Below are positions 1 to 6,935 of a stretch of 36,838 nt of DNA, one piece after another; positions within the stretch are counted from its first letter, which is position 1; each line of letters starts with the position of its first letter. The notes beneath the pieces were generated by a model. It was not told where the DNA came from, searched no databases, and saw nothing but the letters and a program-made list of their open reading frames with translations. Both the position numbers and the translations under genes were made by a program. This DNA is from an uncultured Oscillibacter sp. (GTDB lineage: Bacteria; Bacillota; Clostridia; Oscillospirales; Oscillospiraceae), in assembly GCA_900551885.1 (NCBI GenBank), contig URXS01000008.1, forward strand, positions 1-36,838, read 5' to 3'.

Positions 1-45
1 CATCAGTGGATTCGGATTTTGCTTCGCAAAACAAGGAGGATTATT

Positions 46-264
46 ATGAAGAAGACTTACAAAATTGAGGTTGATTGTGCTAACTGTGCTAACAAGATGG
101 AAGAAGCAGCAAAAAAGACTGCTGGAGTTAAAGACGCAGTAGTTAATTTTATGACACTTAAAATGAATGTGGAATTTGAAGATGGTGCAGATGTAAAGGC
201 TGTTATGCAGGATGTTTTAAAGAACTGTAAAAAGGTTGAAGATGATTGTGAAATTTACATTTAA
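46..264 (+). CDS. HMA-domain metallochaperone-like protein (CopZ type)
   Basis: A 72-residue single-domain heavy-metal-associated (HMA) protein. The metal-binding loop reads DCANCANKM, so the CxxC pair is C-A-N-C near residues 11-14, and the rest fits the ferredoxin-like HMA fold length. I start it at the ATG at 46 because an AGGAGG ribosome site lies at 34-39; an upstream in-frame start at 19 would run through a small TTTTGC-TTC-GCAAAA hairpin (17-31). The stop is 26 bases before the P-type ATPase gene, which itself lacks an N-terminal HMA domain. The pair therefore probably acts as separated chaperone and pump for a soft divalent metal. The gene is strikingly AT-rich compared with nearly everything else in the window, which suggests recent acquisition. 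The metal is not decided by sequence. Confidence 0.85.
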   Translation: MKKTYKIEVDCANCANKMEEAAKKTAGVKDAVVNFMTLKMNVEFEDGADVKAVMQDVLKNCKKVEDDCEIYI

Positions 265-290
265 GCATTTCATTTGGAAAGGGTGATTGT

Positions 291-2216
291 ATGACTAAAA
301 AGCAGAAAAAAATGCTGATACGCATAATCGCCGCCGGAGCGATCTGGGCGATCGGTTTTGCAGTAGAGCATATTTTCCCGACGGACGACAGATTCAGCCT
401 GCTGGGATTCATTCATCTGGGGATATTCACCGCCGCTTATCTCGTGATAGGCTGGGATATCCTGTGGAAAGCTATCCGGAACATCGCGCACGGTCAGGTG
501 TTTGACGAGAACTTCCTGATGTGTATAGCTTCGATCGGCGCTATGGTCATCGGCGAGTACGACGAAGGCGGCGCCGTTATGATACTCTACCAGATAGGCG
601 AGCTGTTTCAGAGCGTTGCGGTCGGAAAATCCCGCCGCTCCATCGCCGCCCTCATGGACATCCGGCCCGATTACGCCAATGTAGAGCGGGACGGCAAACT
701 GGAACAGGTGGATCCGGATGAGGTGGACATCGGCTCCATCATCGTGGTGCAGCCTGGGGAGAAGGTACCCATCGACGGCACGGTGGTGGAGGGGGCCTCC
801 TCCCTGGACACCGCCGCTCTGACCGGCGAGTCCGCCCCCCGGGACGTGGGGCCCGGCGAGGCCATCATCAGCGGCTGCGTGAACTTAAGCGGCGTGCTGC
901 GGGTCCGGGTGACCAAGGCCTGTGAGGAGTCCACCGTGTCCAAGATCCTGGACCTGGTGGAAAACGCCAGCGAGAAGAAATCCTCCAGCGAGGCCTTCAT
1001 CACCCGCTTTGCCCGGTACTACACCCCCTGTGTGGTGATCGCCGCCCTGGCGCTGTTCCTGCTGCCGACACTGGCCCTGGCCCTGATTCCGGCGGAGCAC
1101 CTGCCGGGCTTCCTGGCGGGCACTGTGTGGAGCGGCTGGCTCCACCGGGCGCTGATCTTCCTGGTGATCTCCTGCCCCTGTGCCCTGGTGATCTCCGTGC
1201 CCCTGAGCTTCTTCGGTGGTATCGGCGGCGCCAGCAAGTGCGGCATTCTGGTCAAGGGCGGCAACTATCTGGAGACCCTGGCCAAGACAGACACGGTGGT
1301 CTTCGACAAGACCGGCACCCTGACCCGGGGCGTCTTCTCCGTTACCGCCATCCACCCGGCGGAGGGCTTTACGGAACAGGAGCTCCTGGAGCAGGCTGCC
1401 CTGGCGGAACACTGGTCCGACCACCCCATCTCCCTGTCATTGAAGGCCGCCTATGGCCTGCCCATTGACGTGGCCCGGGTCCGGGACGTGGAGGAGATCG
1501 CCGGCCACGGCGTCCGGGCCACAGTGGACGGCGGCGAGGTCTGCGTGGGCAATACCCGGCTTATGGAGCGGCAGAGCGTGGTCTGGCACGACTGCCATCT
1601 GCCGGGCACGGTCATCCATGTGACAGTGAAAGGCCGCTACGCCGGACACATCGTCATCGCGGACCTGCCCAAGGAGGACGCCAAGGCCGCCATCGCCCAA
1701 CTGAAGGCCAGCGGCGTGAAGAAGACGGTCATGCTGACCGGGGATGCTGAGGCGGTGGCCGCCTCCGTGGCAAAGGACCTGGGGGTGGACGAGTATCACG
1801 CCCAACTGCTGCCCGCCGACAAGGTGGACTATGTGGAATCCCTGCTGGAGCGGAAGGACCGGACCGGCGCCCTGGCCTTTGTGGGCGACGGCATCAACGA
1901 CGCCCCGGTGCTGAGCCGGGCGGACATCGGCATCGCCATGGGCGCCTTGGGCTCCGACGCCGCCATCGAGGCGGCGGACATCGTTCTGATGGACGACAAG
2001 CCCTCCAAGATCGCTCTGGCCATGCAGATCTCCCGGAAGACGTTGCGGATTGTCCGGCAGAATATCGTCTTTGCCCTGGGCGTCAAGGGTCTGGTGCTGC
2101 TGCTGGGCGCCTTCGGCGTAGCCACCATGTGGGAGGCGGTGTTTGCCGACGTGGGCGTGGCCTTCCTGGCGATTCTCAACGCCATGCGCTGCCTGCGGGT
2201 GGAGAATCTGAAATAA
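291..2216 (+). CDS. cadA: Heavy-metal P-type ATPase (Zn/Cd/Pb exporter, CadA/ZntA type)
   Basis: A 641-residue P1B-type metal-export ATPase of the inner membrane. Visible landmarks in order: N-terminal membrane helices without an HMA domain; the actuator loop TGES; the membrane CPC motif in SCPCALVIS; the phosphorylation site DKTGTLT; the SDHPIS motif of the nucleotide domain; the hinge GDGINDAP; and a C-terminal helix FADVGVAFLAILNAMR. The conserved Asp of that last helix points to Zn/Cd/Pb rather than copper. The missing HMA domain is supplied as the separate 72-residue gene just upstream. Composition is mosaic: the first roughly 350 bases use codons such as ATA and GGT, while from about 640 onward the gene has the G/C-ending codons of the host. 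A strong terminator follows directly. Exact metal specificity is inference. Confidence 0.93.
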   Translation: MTKKQKKMLIRIIAAGAIWAIGFAVEHIFPTDDRFSLLGFIHLGIFTAAYLVIGWDILWKAIRNIAHGQVFDENFLMCIASIGAMVIGEYDEGGAVMILYQIGELFQSVAVGKSRRSIAALMDIRPDYANVERDGKLEQVDPDEVDIGSIIVVQPGEKVPIDGTVVEGASSLDTAALTGESAPRDVGPGEAIISGCVNLSGVLRVRVTKACEESTVSKILDLVENASEKKSSSEAFITRFARYYTPCVVIAALALFLLPTLALALIPAEHLPGFLAGTVWSGWLHRALIFLVISCPCALVISVPLSFFGGIGGASKCGILVKGGNYLETLAKTDTVVFDKTGTLTRGVFSVTAIHPAEGFTEQELLEQAALAEHWSDHPISLSLKAAYGLPIDVARVRDVEEIAGHGVRATVDGGEVCVGNTRLMERQSVVWHDCHLPGTVIHVTVKGRYAGHIVIADLPKEDAKAAIAQLKASGVKKTVMLTGDAEAVAASVAKDLGVDEYHAQLLPADKVDYVESLLERKDRTGALAFVGDGINDAPVLSRADIGIAMGALGSDAAIEAADIVLMDDKPSKIALAMQISRKTLRIVRQNIVFALGVKGLVLLLGAFGVATMWEAVFADVGVAFLAILNAMRCLRVENLK

Positions 2217-2231
2217 TTTCCCCGATCACTG

Positions 2232-2270
2232 AAAAACTGGAGACGGCATCAGCCGTCTCCAGTTTTTTCT
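2232..2270 (+). terminator. Intrinsic terminator of the HMA/ATPase pair
   Basis: Perfect 12-bp stem ACTGGAGACGGC (2236-2247), loop ATCA, complement (2252-2263), followed by a T run. It lies 20 bases after the ATPase stop. Confidence 0.93.
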
Positions 2271-2351
2271 TCTATTTAAAAATTGAATAAGCACATCGGT
2301 TTTCCACAAACACTTTGTTTTTTGGAACCGCCGGTGGGCAAGGCCCTTTTT

Positions 2352-2413
2352 TCAGTCCAGACCCTCCAGCTCCTCCTGCCACAGCGCCGCCACCGCGTCG
2401 CTGGGCATCCGCC
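2352..2413 (-). pseudogene. Orphan second copy of the nadE 3' end
   Basis: Read on the minus strand, it encodes the last residues of NadE again, RMPSDAVAALWQEELEGLD followed by TGA; the functional gene has Cys where the copy has Val. Several of the first eight codons differ synonymously (CCG/CCC, TCT/AGC, GCA/GCG, TTG/CTG), while the last nine are almost identical. The copy has no start of its own and is preceded by the repeat at 2421-2519. Its codons are more host-like than those of the tail now in use, suggesting that it is the original end of nadE. Confidence 0.85.
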
Positions 2414-2420
2414 GCATCGG

Positions 2421-2519
2421 CGCAAAGTCCGCTTTTCTCCGTTTCCGCCTCCGGCAAAAACTCCGCCCGCTCCCTTGCGCCTCCTTTCCCCACAAAATCT
2501 TCGATTTTGCGGGGACCCC
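2421..2519. repeat. Palindrome-rich repeat element E1 (shared with rnhA locus)
   Basis: About 100 bases related, at roughly three quarters identity by eye, to 6153-6262. Shared landmarks on the plus strand are CAAAGTCCGCTT, TTTCCGCCTCCGGC, CCGCCCGCT and a closing hairpin that starts with CCCC and ends with GGGG plus CCCC. Both copies sit between a functional gene tail and a duplicated one, in the same orientation relative to the gene. Confidence 0.75.
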
Positions 2520-2524
2520 GGTAT

Positions 2525-2619
2525 GGCGACTGGCGGGAAAGCGTGCCTGCTTAATCCAGACCCTCCAGCTCCTCCTGCCACAAGGCCGCGCATGCGTCAG
2601 ACGGCATCCGCCAGTCGCC
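2525..2619. repeat. Inverted repeat enclosing the nadE 3' end
   Basis: GGCGACTGGCGG at 2525-2536, outside the gene, is the exact reverse complement of 2608-2619 inside nadE. The 71 bases between the arms contain the last 19 codons and the stop. In the mRNA this would fold the gene end into a large hairpin. The same design occurs at rnhA and recF. Confidence 0.85.
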
Positions 2620-4485
2620 GCGAGGCGACAGGGCCACGGAGCCCACCTTGGGGCCGTCGGCCAGGCAGGAACGCTTGAACTGCTGGGAGAAGAACCGGCG
2701 GTAGAAGCTCCGCAGCCACTTCAGCAGCACCGGCCGGTCGTACTTCCCGGCAAAGGCCTGCTCCGCCAGCCGCAGCACCTTTCGGGGCCCAAAGCCCCAG
2801 CGGATGGCGTAGTACAGGAAGAAGTCGTGGAGCTCGTAGGGGCCCACCAGGTCCTCCGTTTTCTGGCTGATCTCCCCCTGGACGGCGGGCAGCAGCTCCG
2901 GGGACACCGGCGTGTCCAGAATGTCCGTCAGCACCGTGGAGAGCTTGGGGTCCTCGGACTCCTTGTCGTCGGAGATAAAGCTGACCAGATGCCGCACCAG
3001 GGTCTTGGGGATGCCGGCGTTGACAGCGTAGTTGCTCATGTGATCGCCGTTGTAGGTGCACCAGCCCAATGCCAGCTCGCTCAGGTCCCCGGTGCCGATG
3101 ACGAGACCCCCGGTGGCGTTGGCGATGTCCATGAGTACCTGGGTCCGCTCCCGGGCCTGGGCGTTCTCATAGGTGACGGAGTGGTCCTCCGGGTCGTGGC
3201 CGATATCCCGGAAGTGGCTGCGGACGCTGTTTGAAATGTCCACCGTCCGCAGCGTGGCCCCCAGCCGCTCCGCCAGCAACACCGCGTTGGACTTGGTCCG
3301 GTCCGTGGTGCCGAAGCAGGGCATGGTGACGGCGATGATGTCGGAAGAGGGCCGGTCCAGCATCTGCATGGCCAGGGCCGTGATCAGCACCGCCAGGGTG
3401 GAATCCAGGCCGCCGGAAAGGCCCACCACGGCAGTTTTAGCCCTGGTGTGCTCCAGCCGCTTCTTCAATCCCAGGGCGGCGATACAGAGAATCTCGCTGC
3501 ACCGCGCCTCACGGCTCTCCGCGTCCTCCGGTACGAAGGGGGTGGGGGAGACATGGCGGGTGAGCCGGGTCTTCGCCAGGTCCATGTCAAAAAAGATCCG
3601 CCAGAGTTCCGGCTCTTTTTCCGGAGAGGTATAGGTGTTCATCCGGCGGCGCTCTGCCACCAGCTTATCCACATCGATCTCGCTGATGGTCAGGCCCGTG
3701 GCAAAGCGGCGCTCGGAGAGCAGGGTACCGTTCTCGGCGATCATGTTGTGGCCCACGAACACCAGGTCGGTGGTGGACTCCCCCTCGCCGGCGTCGGCGT
3801 ACACGTAGCCACACACCAGCCGGCCGGACTGGCCGGTCACCAGGGACCGCCGGTAAGCGGCTTTGCCTACGGTCTCGTTGGAGGCGGACAGATTCAATAT
3901 GATGGTGGCACCCTGCTTTGCCAGGACGGCGGAGGGAGGCTCCGGCGCCCACAGGTCCTCGCAGATCTCCACGCCGATCACCAGATTCTCCTTGCCGGTG
4001 CAGGCAAAGATCCCATTGCGGCTGAGATTGACCTCCTGGCCGCAGAGGGTCACATTGTGGTCCACACCGCCAAAACCGCCGGAGGGCGTGAACCACCGCT
4101 GCTCGTAAAATTCTCCGTAATTGGGCAGATAGGTCTTGGGCACCAGGCCCAAAATCTCTCCTTTGTGTATAACTGCGGCACAATTATACAGTTTGTTGTT
4201 CCATTTATCCCGGACCGGTAGGCCCAGAGCCGTCACCATGTCCAGATTTTTGGTGGCCTCCAGGATGGTCTGCAGGCCCTCCTCGGCGCCGCTTAGCAGC
4301 GTCTCCTGCAAAAACAGGTCGCCGCAGGTATAGCCGGTCAGGCACAGCTCCGGCAGGGCCAGCACTTTGACCCCCTGCTTGTCGGCCTCCCGCATGAGGG
4401 TAAAGATCTGCTCGGCATTGTAGCGGCAGTCGGCCACCCGGATTTTCGGCGTACCGGCGGCTACGGTGACAAAACCATCTCTCAT
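2551..4485 (-). CDS. nadE: Glutamine-dependent NAD+ synthetase
   Basis: A 644-residue two-domain NadE that makes NAD+ from nicotinate adenine dinucleotide, ATP and glutamine-derived ammonia in the cytosol. The N-terminal nitrilase-type glutaminase shows its catalytic triad: Glu46 in ALPELCLTG, Lys in PKTYLPNYGEFYE and Cys in GVEICEDLW. The C-terminal synthetase domain has the ATP-pyrophosphatase loop SGGLDSTLAVL and continues through the GTGDLSELALGW region. I chose the ATG at 4485 because AAGGAGG lies 8 bases upstream; a TTG two codons earlier is too close to that site. The gene is divergent from the TIGR00300 gene. The last 19 codons form a replaced tail: host-unlike codons, an inverted repeat around the stop and an orphan copy downstream. 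Confidence 0.95.
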   Translation of the reverse strand: MRDGFVTVAAGTPKIRVADCRYNAEQIFTLMREADKQGVKVLALPELCLTGYTCGDLFLQETLLSGAEEGLQTILEATKNLDMVTALGLPVRDKWNNKLYNCAAVIHKGEILGLVPKTYLPNYGEFYEQRWFTPSGGFGGVDHNVTLCGQEVNLSRNGIFACTGKENLVIGVEICEDLWAPEPPSAVLAKQGATIILNLSASNETVGKAAYRRSLVTGQSGRLVCGYVYADAGEGESTTDLVFVGHNMIAENGTLLSERRFATGLTISEIDVDKLVAERRRMNTYTSPEKEPELWRIFFDMDLAKTRLTRHVSPTPFVPEDAESREARCSEILCIAALGLKKRLEHTRAKTAVVGLSGGLDSTLAVLITALAMQMLDRPSSDIIAVTMPCFGTTDRTKSNAVLLAERLGATLRTVDISNSVRSHFRDIGHDPEDHSVTYENAQARERTQVLMDIANATGGLVIGTGDLSELALGWCTYNGDHMSNYAVNAGIPKTLVRHLVSFISDDKESEDPKLSTVLTDILDTPVSPELLPAVQGEISQKTEDLVGPYELHDFFLYYAIRWGFGPRKVLRLAEQAFAGKYDRPVLLKWLRSFYRRFFSQQFKRSCLADGPKVGSVALSPRGDWRMPSDACAALWQEELEGLD

Positions 4486-4527
4486 ATACAAAACCTCCTT
4501 GTGGAAACGAATCTGATTCTGGGGCTT

Positions 4528-4556
4528 ATTTTACACCGCCCGCCATGGATTTACAA
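4528..4556 (-). promoter_or_regulatory. Probable nadE promoter
   Basis: On the minus strand, -35 TTGTAA (4551-4556), 17-base spacer, -10 TAAAAT (4528-4533). It lies about 45 bases before the nadE start. Assigned from consensus spacing only. Confidence 0.6.
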
Positions 4557-4578
4557 GACGAAGCGGGGAGAAGGGGGG

Positions 4579-4607
4579 TTGATTCTTCTTCCGGTATCTG
4601 GTATGCT
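4579..4607 (+). promoter_or_regulatory. Probable promoter of the TIGR00300 gene
   Basis: -35 TTGATT (4579-4584), 17-base spacer, -10 TATGCT (4602-4607). This leaves a leader of about 140 bases that contains a GC-rich GGGCC palindrome near 4720. Confidence 0.55.
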
Positions 4608-4752
4608 AAAAAACAGAATAACCGCTCCCCGTCACCGGATGGGGAGGCCGATGTGTCTGGAAGACTGCTCCGCAGGTGTTGGAAGGAGCTGTCCCCCAGG
4701 CGCTTTTCTTTTTTCGGGCCCGGCCCGGCAGATTTGAGAGGAGGTATCCCCT

Positions 4753-5850
4753 ATGTCGTTCCAACTGCGCCCCTATACCCCGCCGGACTTTTCCACCCCT
4801 GCGCTCACAGCGGCGCCGGATGTCCGCCTGATTCCCGCCCCTGCTGACGGCGTGGCCCCGGAGGGCTATCACGCCATGAGCATCTTCCCGGAGTATTTCA
4901 AAGTGGAGGGGCAGTGGCATCTGGCGGAGGAGAGCCGGATGGACTGCGTGGCGGTCTGGCAGGCGGGCCGCTTCGACATCCGGGAATTCCGCCGCCTGAA
5001 GAAGGGGGACCTGGTGGCCGTCGGCCGCACGGAGCGGGGAGAGGAGGGCATCCTGGTCCATCCCGACGGCTTCGGCGAGCGACGGACAGGGGAGAAGGAC
5101 CTGTTTGCCTTCCGCCAGGGCCGCTCCCGGGAGACCGCCTTCTCCCGGGACTACGACGAGCTGTACCAACTGCTGCGCCACGAGAAGGACCACGGCAAGG
5201 TGGTCTGGGTGCTGGGTCCGGCCTTTGCCTTTGACCACGATGCCAGAAACGCCTTCGCCCGGCTGATCCGAAACGGCTATGTCCAGGCCCTCCTGGCGGG
5301 CAACGCCCTGGCCACCCACGACCTGGAGGCCGCCTACCGCTCCACCGCCCTGGGCCAGAATATCTACACCCAGGAAAGCCAGCCTCTGGGTCACTACAAC
5401 CACCTGGATACCATCAACCGGGTCCGGTTCCACGGCTCCATCCCTGCCTTTTTGAGGGAGGAACACATTCAAGACGGCATTATCCTGGCCTGTGAGGCCT
5501 GCGGGGTACCCTATGTACTGGCCGGGTCCATCCGGGACGACGGGCCCCTGCCGCCGGTGATCCCCAGCGTCTACGACGCCCAGGACGCCATGCGCGCCCA
5601 GGTCCGGGACGCCACCACGGTGATCTGCATGGCCACCGCCCTCCACACCATCGCCACCGGCAATATGACCCCCTCTTTCCGGGTCCTGCCGGACGGCACC
5701 ATCCGCCAGGTGTACTTCTACTGTGTGGATATCTCGGAGTTTGCCGTCAACAAGCTCAGCGACCGGGGCAGTCTCTCCGCCCGGGGCATCGTCACCAATG
5801 TGCAGGACTTTATCGTCAATCTGGCCAAGGGCCTGCTGGGAGACGAATAA
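4753..5850 (+). CDS. TIGR00300-family protein (ornithine cyclodeaminase-like, LOR/SDH domain)
   Basis: A 365-residue member of the TIGR00300 group, whose characterised archaeal and cyanobacterial relatives convert ornithine to proline with release of ammonia. Typical stretches are GNALATHDLEAA, HYNHLDTINRVR, VLAGSIRDDGPLP, ATALHTIATGNMTPS and VDISEFAVNKLSDRGS. It corresponds to the cyclodeaminase part only; no N-terminal arginine dihydrolase domain, as in cyanobacterial ArgZ/AgrE, is present. GAGGAGG stands 9 bases before the ATG. The gene stands alone between its own promoter and terminator and runs against the direction of the replication fork. The ornithine reaction is transferred from family knowledge and not proven for this sequence. 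Confidence 0.85.
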   Translation: MSFQLRPYTPPDFSTPALTAAPDVRLIPAPADGVAPEGYHAMSIFPEYFKVEGQWHLAEESRMDCVAVWQAGRFDIREFRRLKKGDLVAVGRTERGEEGILVHPDGFGERRTGEKDLFAFRQGRSRETAFSRDYDELYQLLRHEKDHGKVVWVLGPAFAFDHDARNAFARLIRNGYVQALLAGNALATHDLEAAYRSTALGQNIYTQESQPLGHYNHLDTINRVRFHGSIPAFLREEHIQDGIILACEACGVPYVLAGSIRDDGPLPPVIPSVYDAQDAMRAQVRDATTVICMATALHTIATGNMTPSFRVLPDGTIRQVYFYCVDISEFAVNKLSDRGSLSARGIVTNVQDFIVNLAKGLLGDE

Positions 5851-5860
5851 AAAAGGACAC

Positions 5861-5889
5861 AAAAAAGACCGCCGGTGGCGGTCTTTTTT
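5861..5889 (+). terminator. Intrinsic terminator after the TIGR00300 gene
   Basis: AAAAAAGACCGCC - GGT - GGCGGTCTTTTTT: a 13-bp stem ending in a T run, symmetric enough to work in both directions. Confidence 0.92.
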
Positions 5890-6100
5890 GCTGTGTGTGT
5901 TTTAGGAGGGAGAAAACGCATCGGGTTTGGGAGGACCCTTTGCTTGAGTATAAGATACCGGATAATTTTGGCCGAATTATGTTTATCATATGAACAGTTT
6001 GTGAATGTTTGAGAGGAAAACGATTACTTTTTCATACTTTCCGAAAGTTTTTTACTGGTATTTCTTCCCCCCGCCGAAATCTCCAGTCACATTGAGGAAG
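5890..6100. other. AT-richer intergenic stretch, no gene recognised
   Basis: An AT-richer stretch between the terminator and the outermost duplicated rnhA tail. I see no gene, no convincing promoter and no known RNA. Together with 6101-6497 it forms the longest gene-free interval of the window. Confidence 0.5.
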
Positions 6101-6148
6101 TCATCTGTACTTTCGGCTCTCCAGCACCGCCAGTTCGTCGCAGCGGTT
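6101..6148 (-). pseudogene. Outer orphan copy of the rnhA 3' end (copy 2)
   Basis: Minus-strand translation NRCDELAVLESRKYR, then TGA; compared with the functional end only the final residue differs (R for K). It is preceded on the gene side by the repeat 6153-6262. Being furthest from the gene, it is probably the oldest tail. Confidence 0.85.
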
Positions 6149-6152
6149 TCGT

Positions 6153-6262
6153 CGCCCCAAAGTCCGCTTCGCTTTGTTTCCGCCTCCGGCGAAAACGCCG
6201 CCCGCTTCCTTGGGTCTCCTCTCCCCCCGGGACCCGCTTCGCTGGGCTCCCGTGGGGGCCCC
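6153..6262. repeat. Palindrome-rich repeat element E2
   Basis: Related to the element at 2421-2519 beside nadE, with the same order of blocks (CAAAGTCCGCTT, TTTCCGCCTCCGGC, CCGCCCGCTTCC, CTCCTCTCCCC) and a hairpin-forming end. It separates tail copy 1 from tail copy 2 of rnhA. Confidence 0.75.
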
Positions 6263-6270
6263 ATTTATTT

Positions 6271-6340
6271 TTACTTGTACTTCCGGCTCTCCAGCACTGC
6301 CAGTTCGTCGCAGCGGTTGTTGAACTCATTCTCCGCGTGG
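6271..6340 (-). pseudogene. Inner orphan copy of the rnhA 3' end (copy 1)
   Basis: Encodes ENEFNNRCDELAVLESRKYK and TAA, identical in protein to the functional end but with five synonymous changes (for example AAC/AAT, TGT/TGC, GCG/GCA, TAT/TAC, AAA/AAG) and a different stop. Homology starts inside the segment that forms the inverted-repeat arm in rnhA (shared GCGTGG on the plus strand at 6335-6340). It has no start of its own. Confidence 0.88.
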
Positions 6341-6342
6341 AT

Positions 6343-6473
6343 TTCCCATCCGGCAAGCCGGATGGGAACCCTTTTTCATTTGACCCGCTGCGGGCGAAAT
6401 AAATCCGCCCGGCGGCAGGGTCCGGCTTTGCCGGACGCCTGAACGGCGCGTCGCGCCGCCGCCCCTTTGGGGC
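6343..6473. repeat. Array of five consecutive short hairpins
   Basis: Packed one after another: TTCCCATCCGGC-AA-complement; a CGGGCG/CGCCCG pair; GTCCGGC-TTT-GCCGGAC; GGCGC-GTC-GCGCC; GCCCC-TTT-GGGGC. The array fills almost all the space between tail copy 1 and the inverted-repeat arm after the rnhA stop. It does not resemble E1 or E2. Confidence 0.7.
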
Positions 6474-6576
6474 GGTCAAGGGCCACGCCGCGAAAGCCTA
6501 TTTATACTTCCGGCTCTCCAGCACCGCCAGTTCGTCACAGCGGTTGTTGAACTCGTTCTCCGCGTGGCCCTTGACC
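6474..6576. repeat. Inverted repeat enclosing the rnhA 3' end
   Basis: GGTCAAGGGCCACGC at 6474-6488, outside the gene, is the exact 15-base reverse complement of 6562-6576 inside rnhA. The interval holds the last codons and the stop (6498-6500). Confidence 0.88.
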
Positions 6577-6935
6577 CAGTGGGTGCGGACGGTGTGGACC
6601 TCGCACAATTCCAGCAGCCGCTGCCACAGGTCCGGGTTCAGGGCAGGCTTCTTGTCGGATTTCACCCAGCCCTTGGCCCGCCAGCCCTTGGCCCAGCCCT
6701 TGTCCAGGGCGTCGATCACGTACTTGGAGTCGGACCACAGCTCCACGGCGCAGGGCTCCTTCAAAAGCTCCAGGGCGGAGATGACGGCGGTCAGCTCCAT
6801 GCGGTTGTTGGTAGTGGAGGCCTCCCCGCCGGAGAGCTCTTTTTTATGGGGGCCGTACATCAAAATGGCGCCCCAGCCGCCGGGGCCGGGATTGCCGGAG
6901 CAGGCCCCGTCGGTGTAGATGGTAACAGTTTTCAT
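6498..6935 (-). CDS. rnhA: Ribonuclease HI
   Basis: A 145-residue RNase HI that cuts the RNA strand of RNA-DNA hybrids such as R-loops and primers. All four acidic active-site positions are visible: Asp in IYTDGACSGNPGPGGWG, Glu in NRMELTAVISALE, Asp in LWSDSKYVIDAL and Asp in NRCDELAVLES, plus the His of HWVKGHAEN. An AGGAG stands 4 bases before the ATG at 6935, so it can be translated alone. However, the same frame is open upstream through a 50-bp repeat into a DUF559 gene (see 6498-7349). The last catalytic Asp lies in the terminal segment that is duplicated twice downstream. Confidence 0.85.
   Translation of the reverse strand: MKTVTIYTDGACSGNPGPGGWGAILMYGPHKKELSGGEASTTNNRMELTAVISALELLKEPCAVELWSDSKYVIDALDKGWAKGWRAKGWVKSDKKPALNPDLWQRLLELCEVHTVRTHWVKGHAENEFNNRCDELAVLESRKYK

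Larger units (their letters stand above)
2271..2550. other. Convergent intergenic stretch with duplicated nadE tail and repeat element
   Basis: No independent gene is supported here. The stretch lies between the ATPase terminator and the nadE stop. It holds a second copy of the nadE 3' end (2352-2413), a palindrome-rich repeat (2421-2519) and one arm of an inverted repeat whose other arm lies inside nadE. Open frames crossing it are short and have no family resemblance. Confidence 0.7.
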
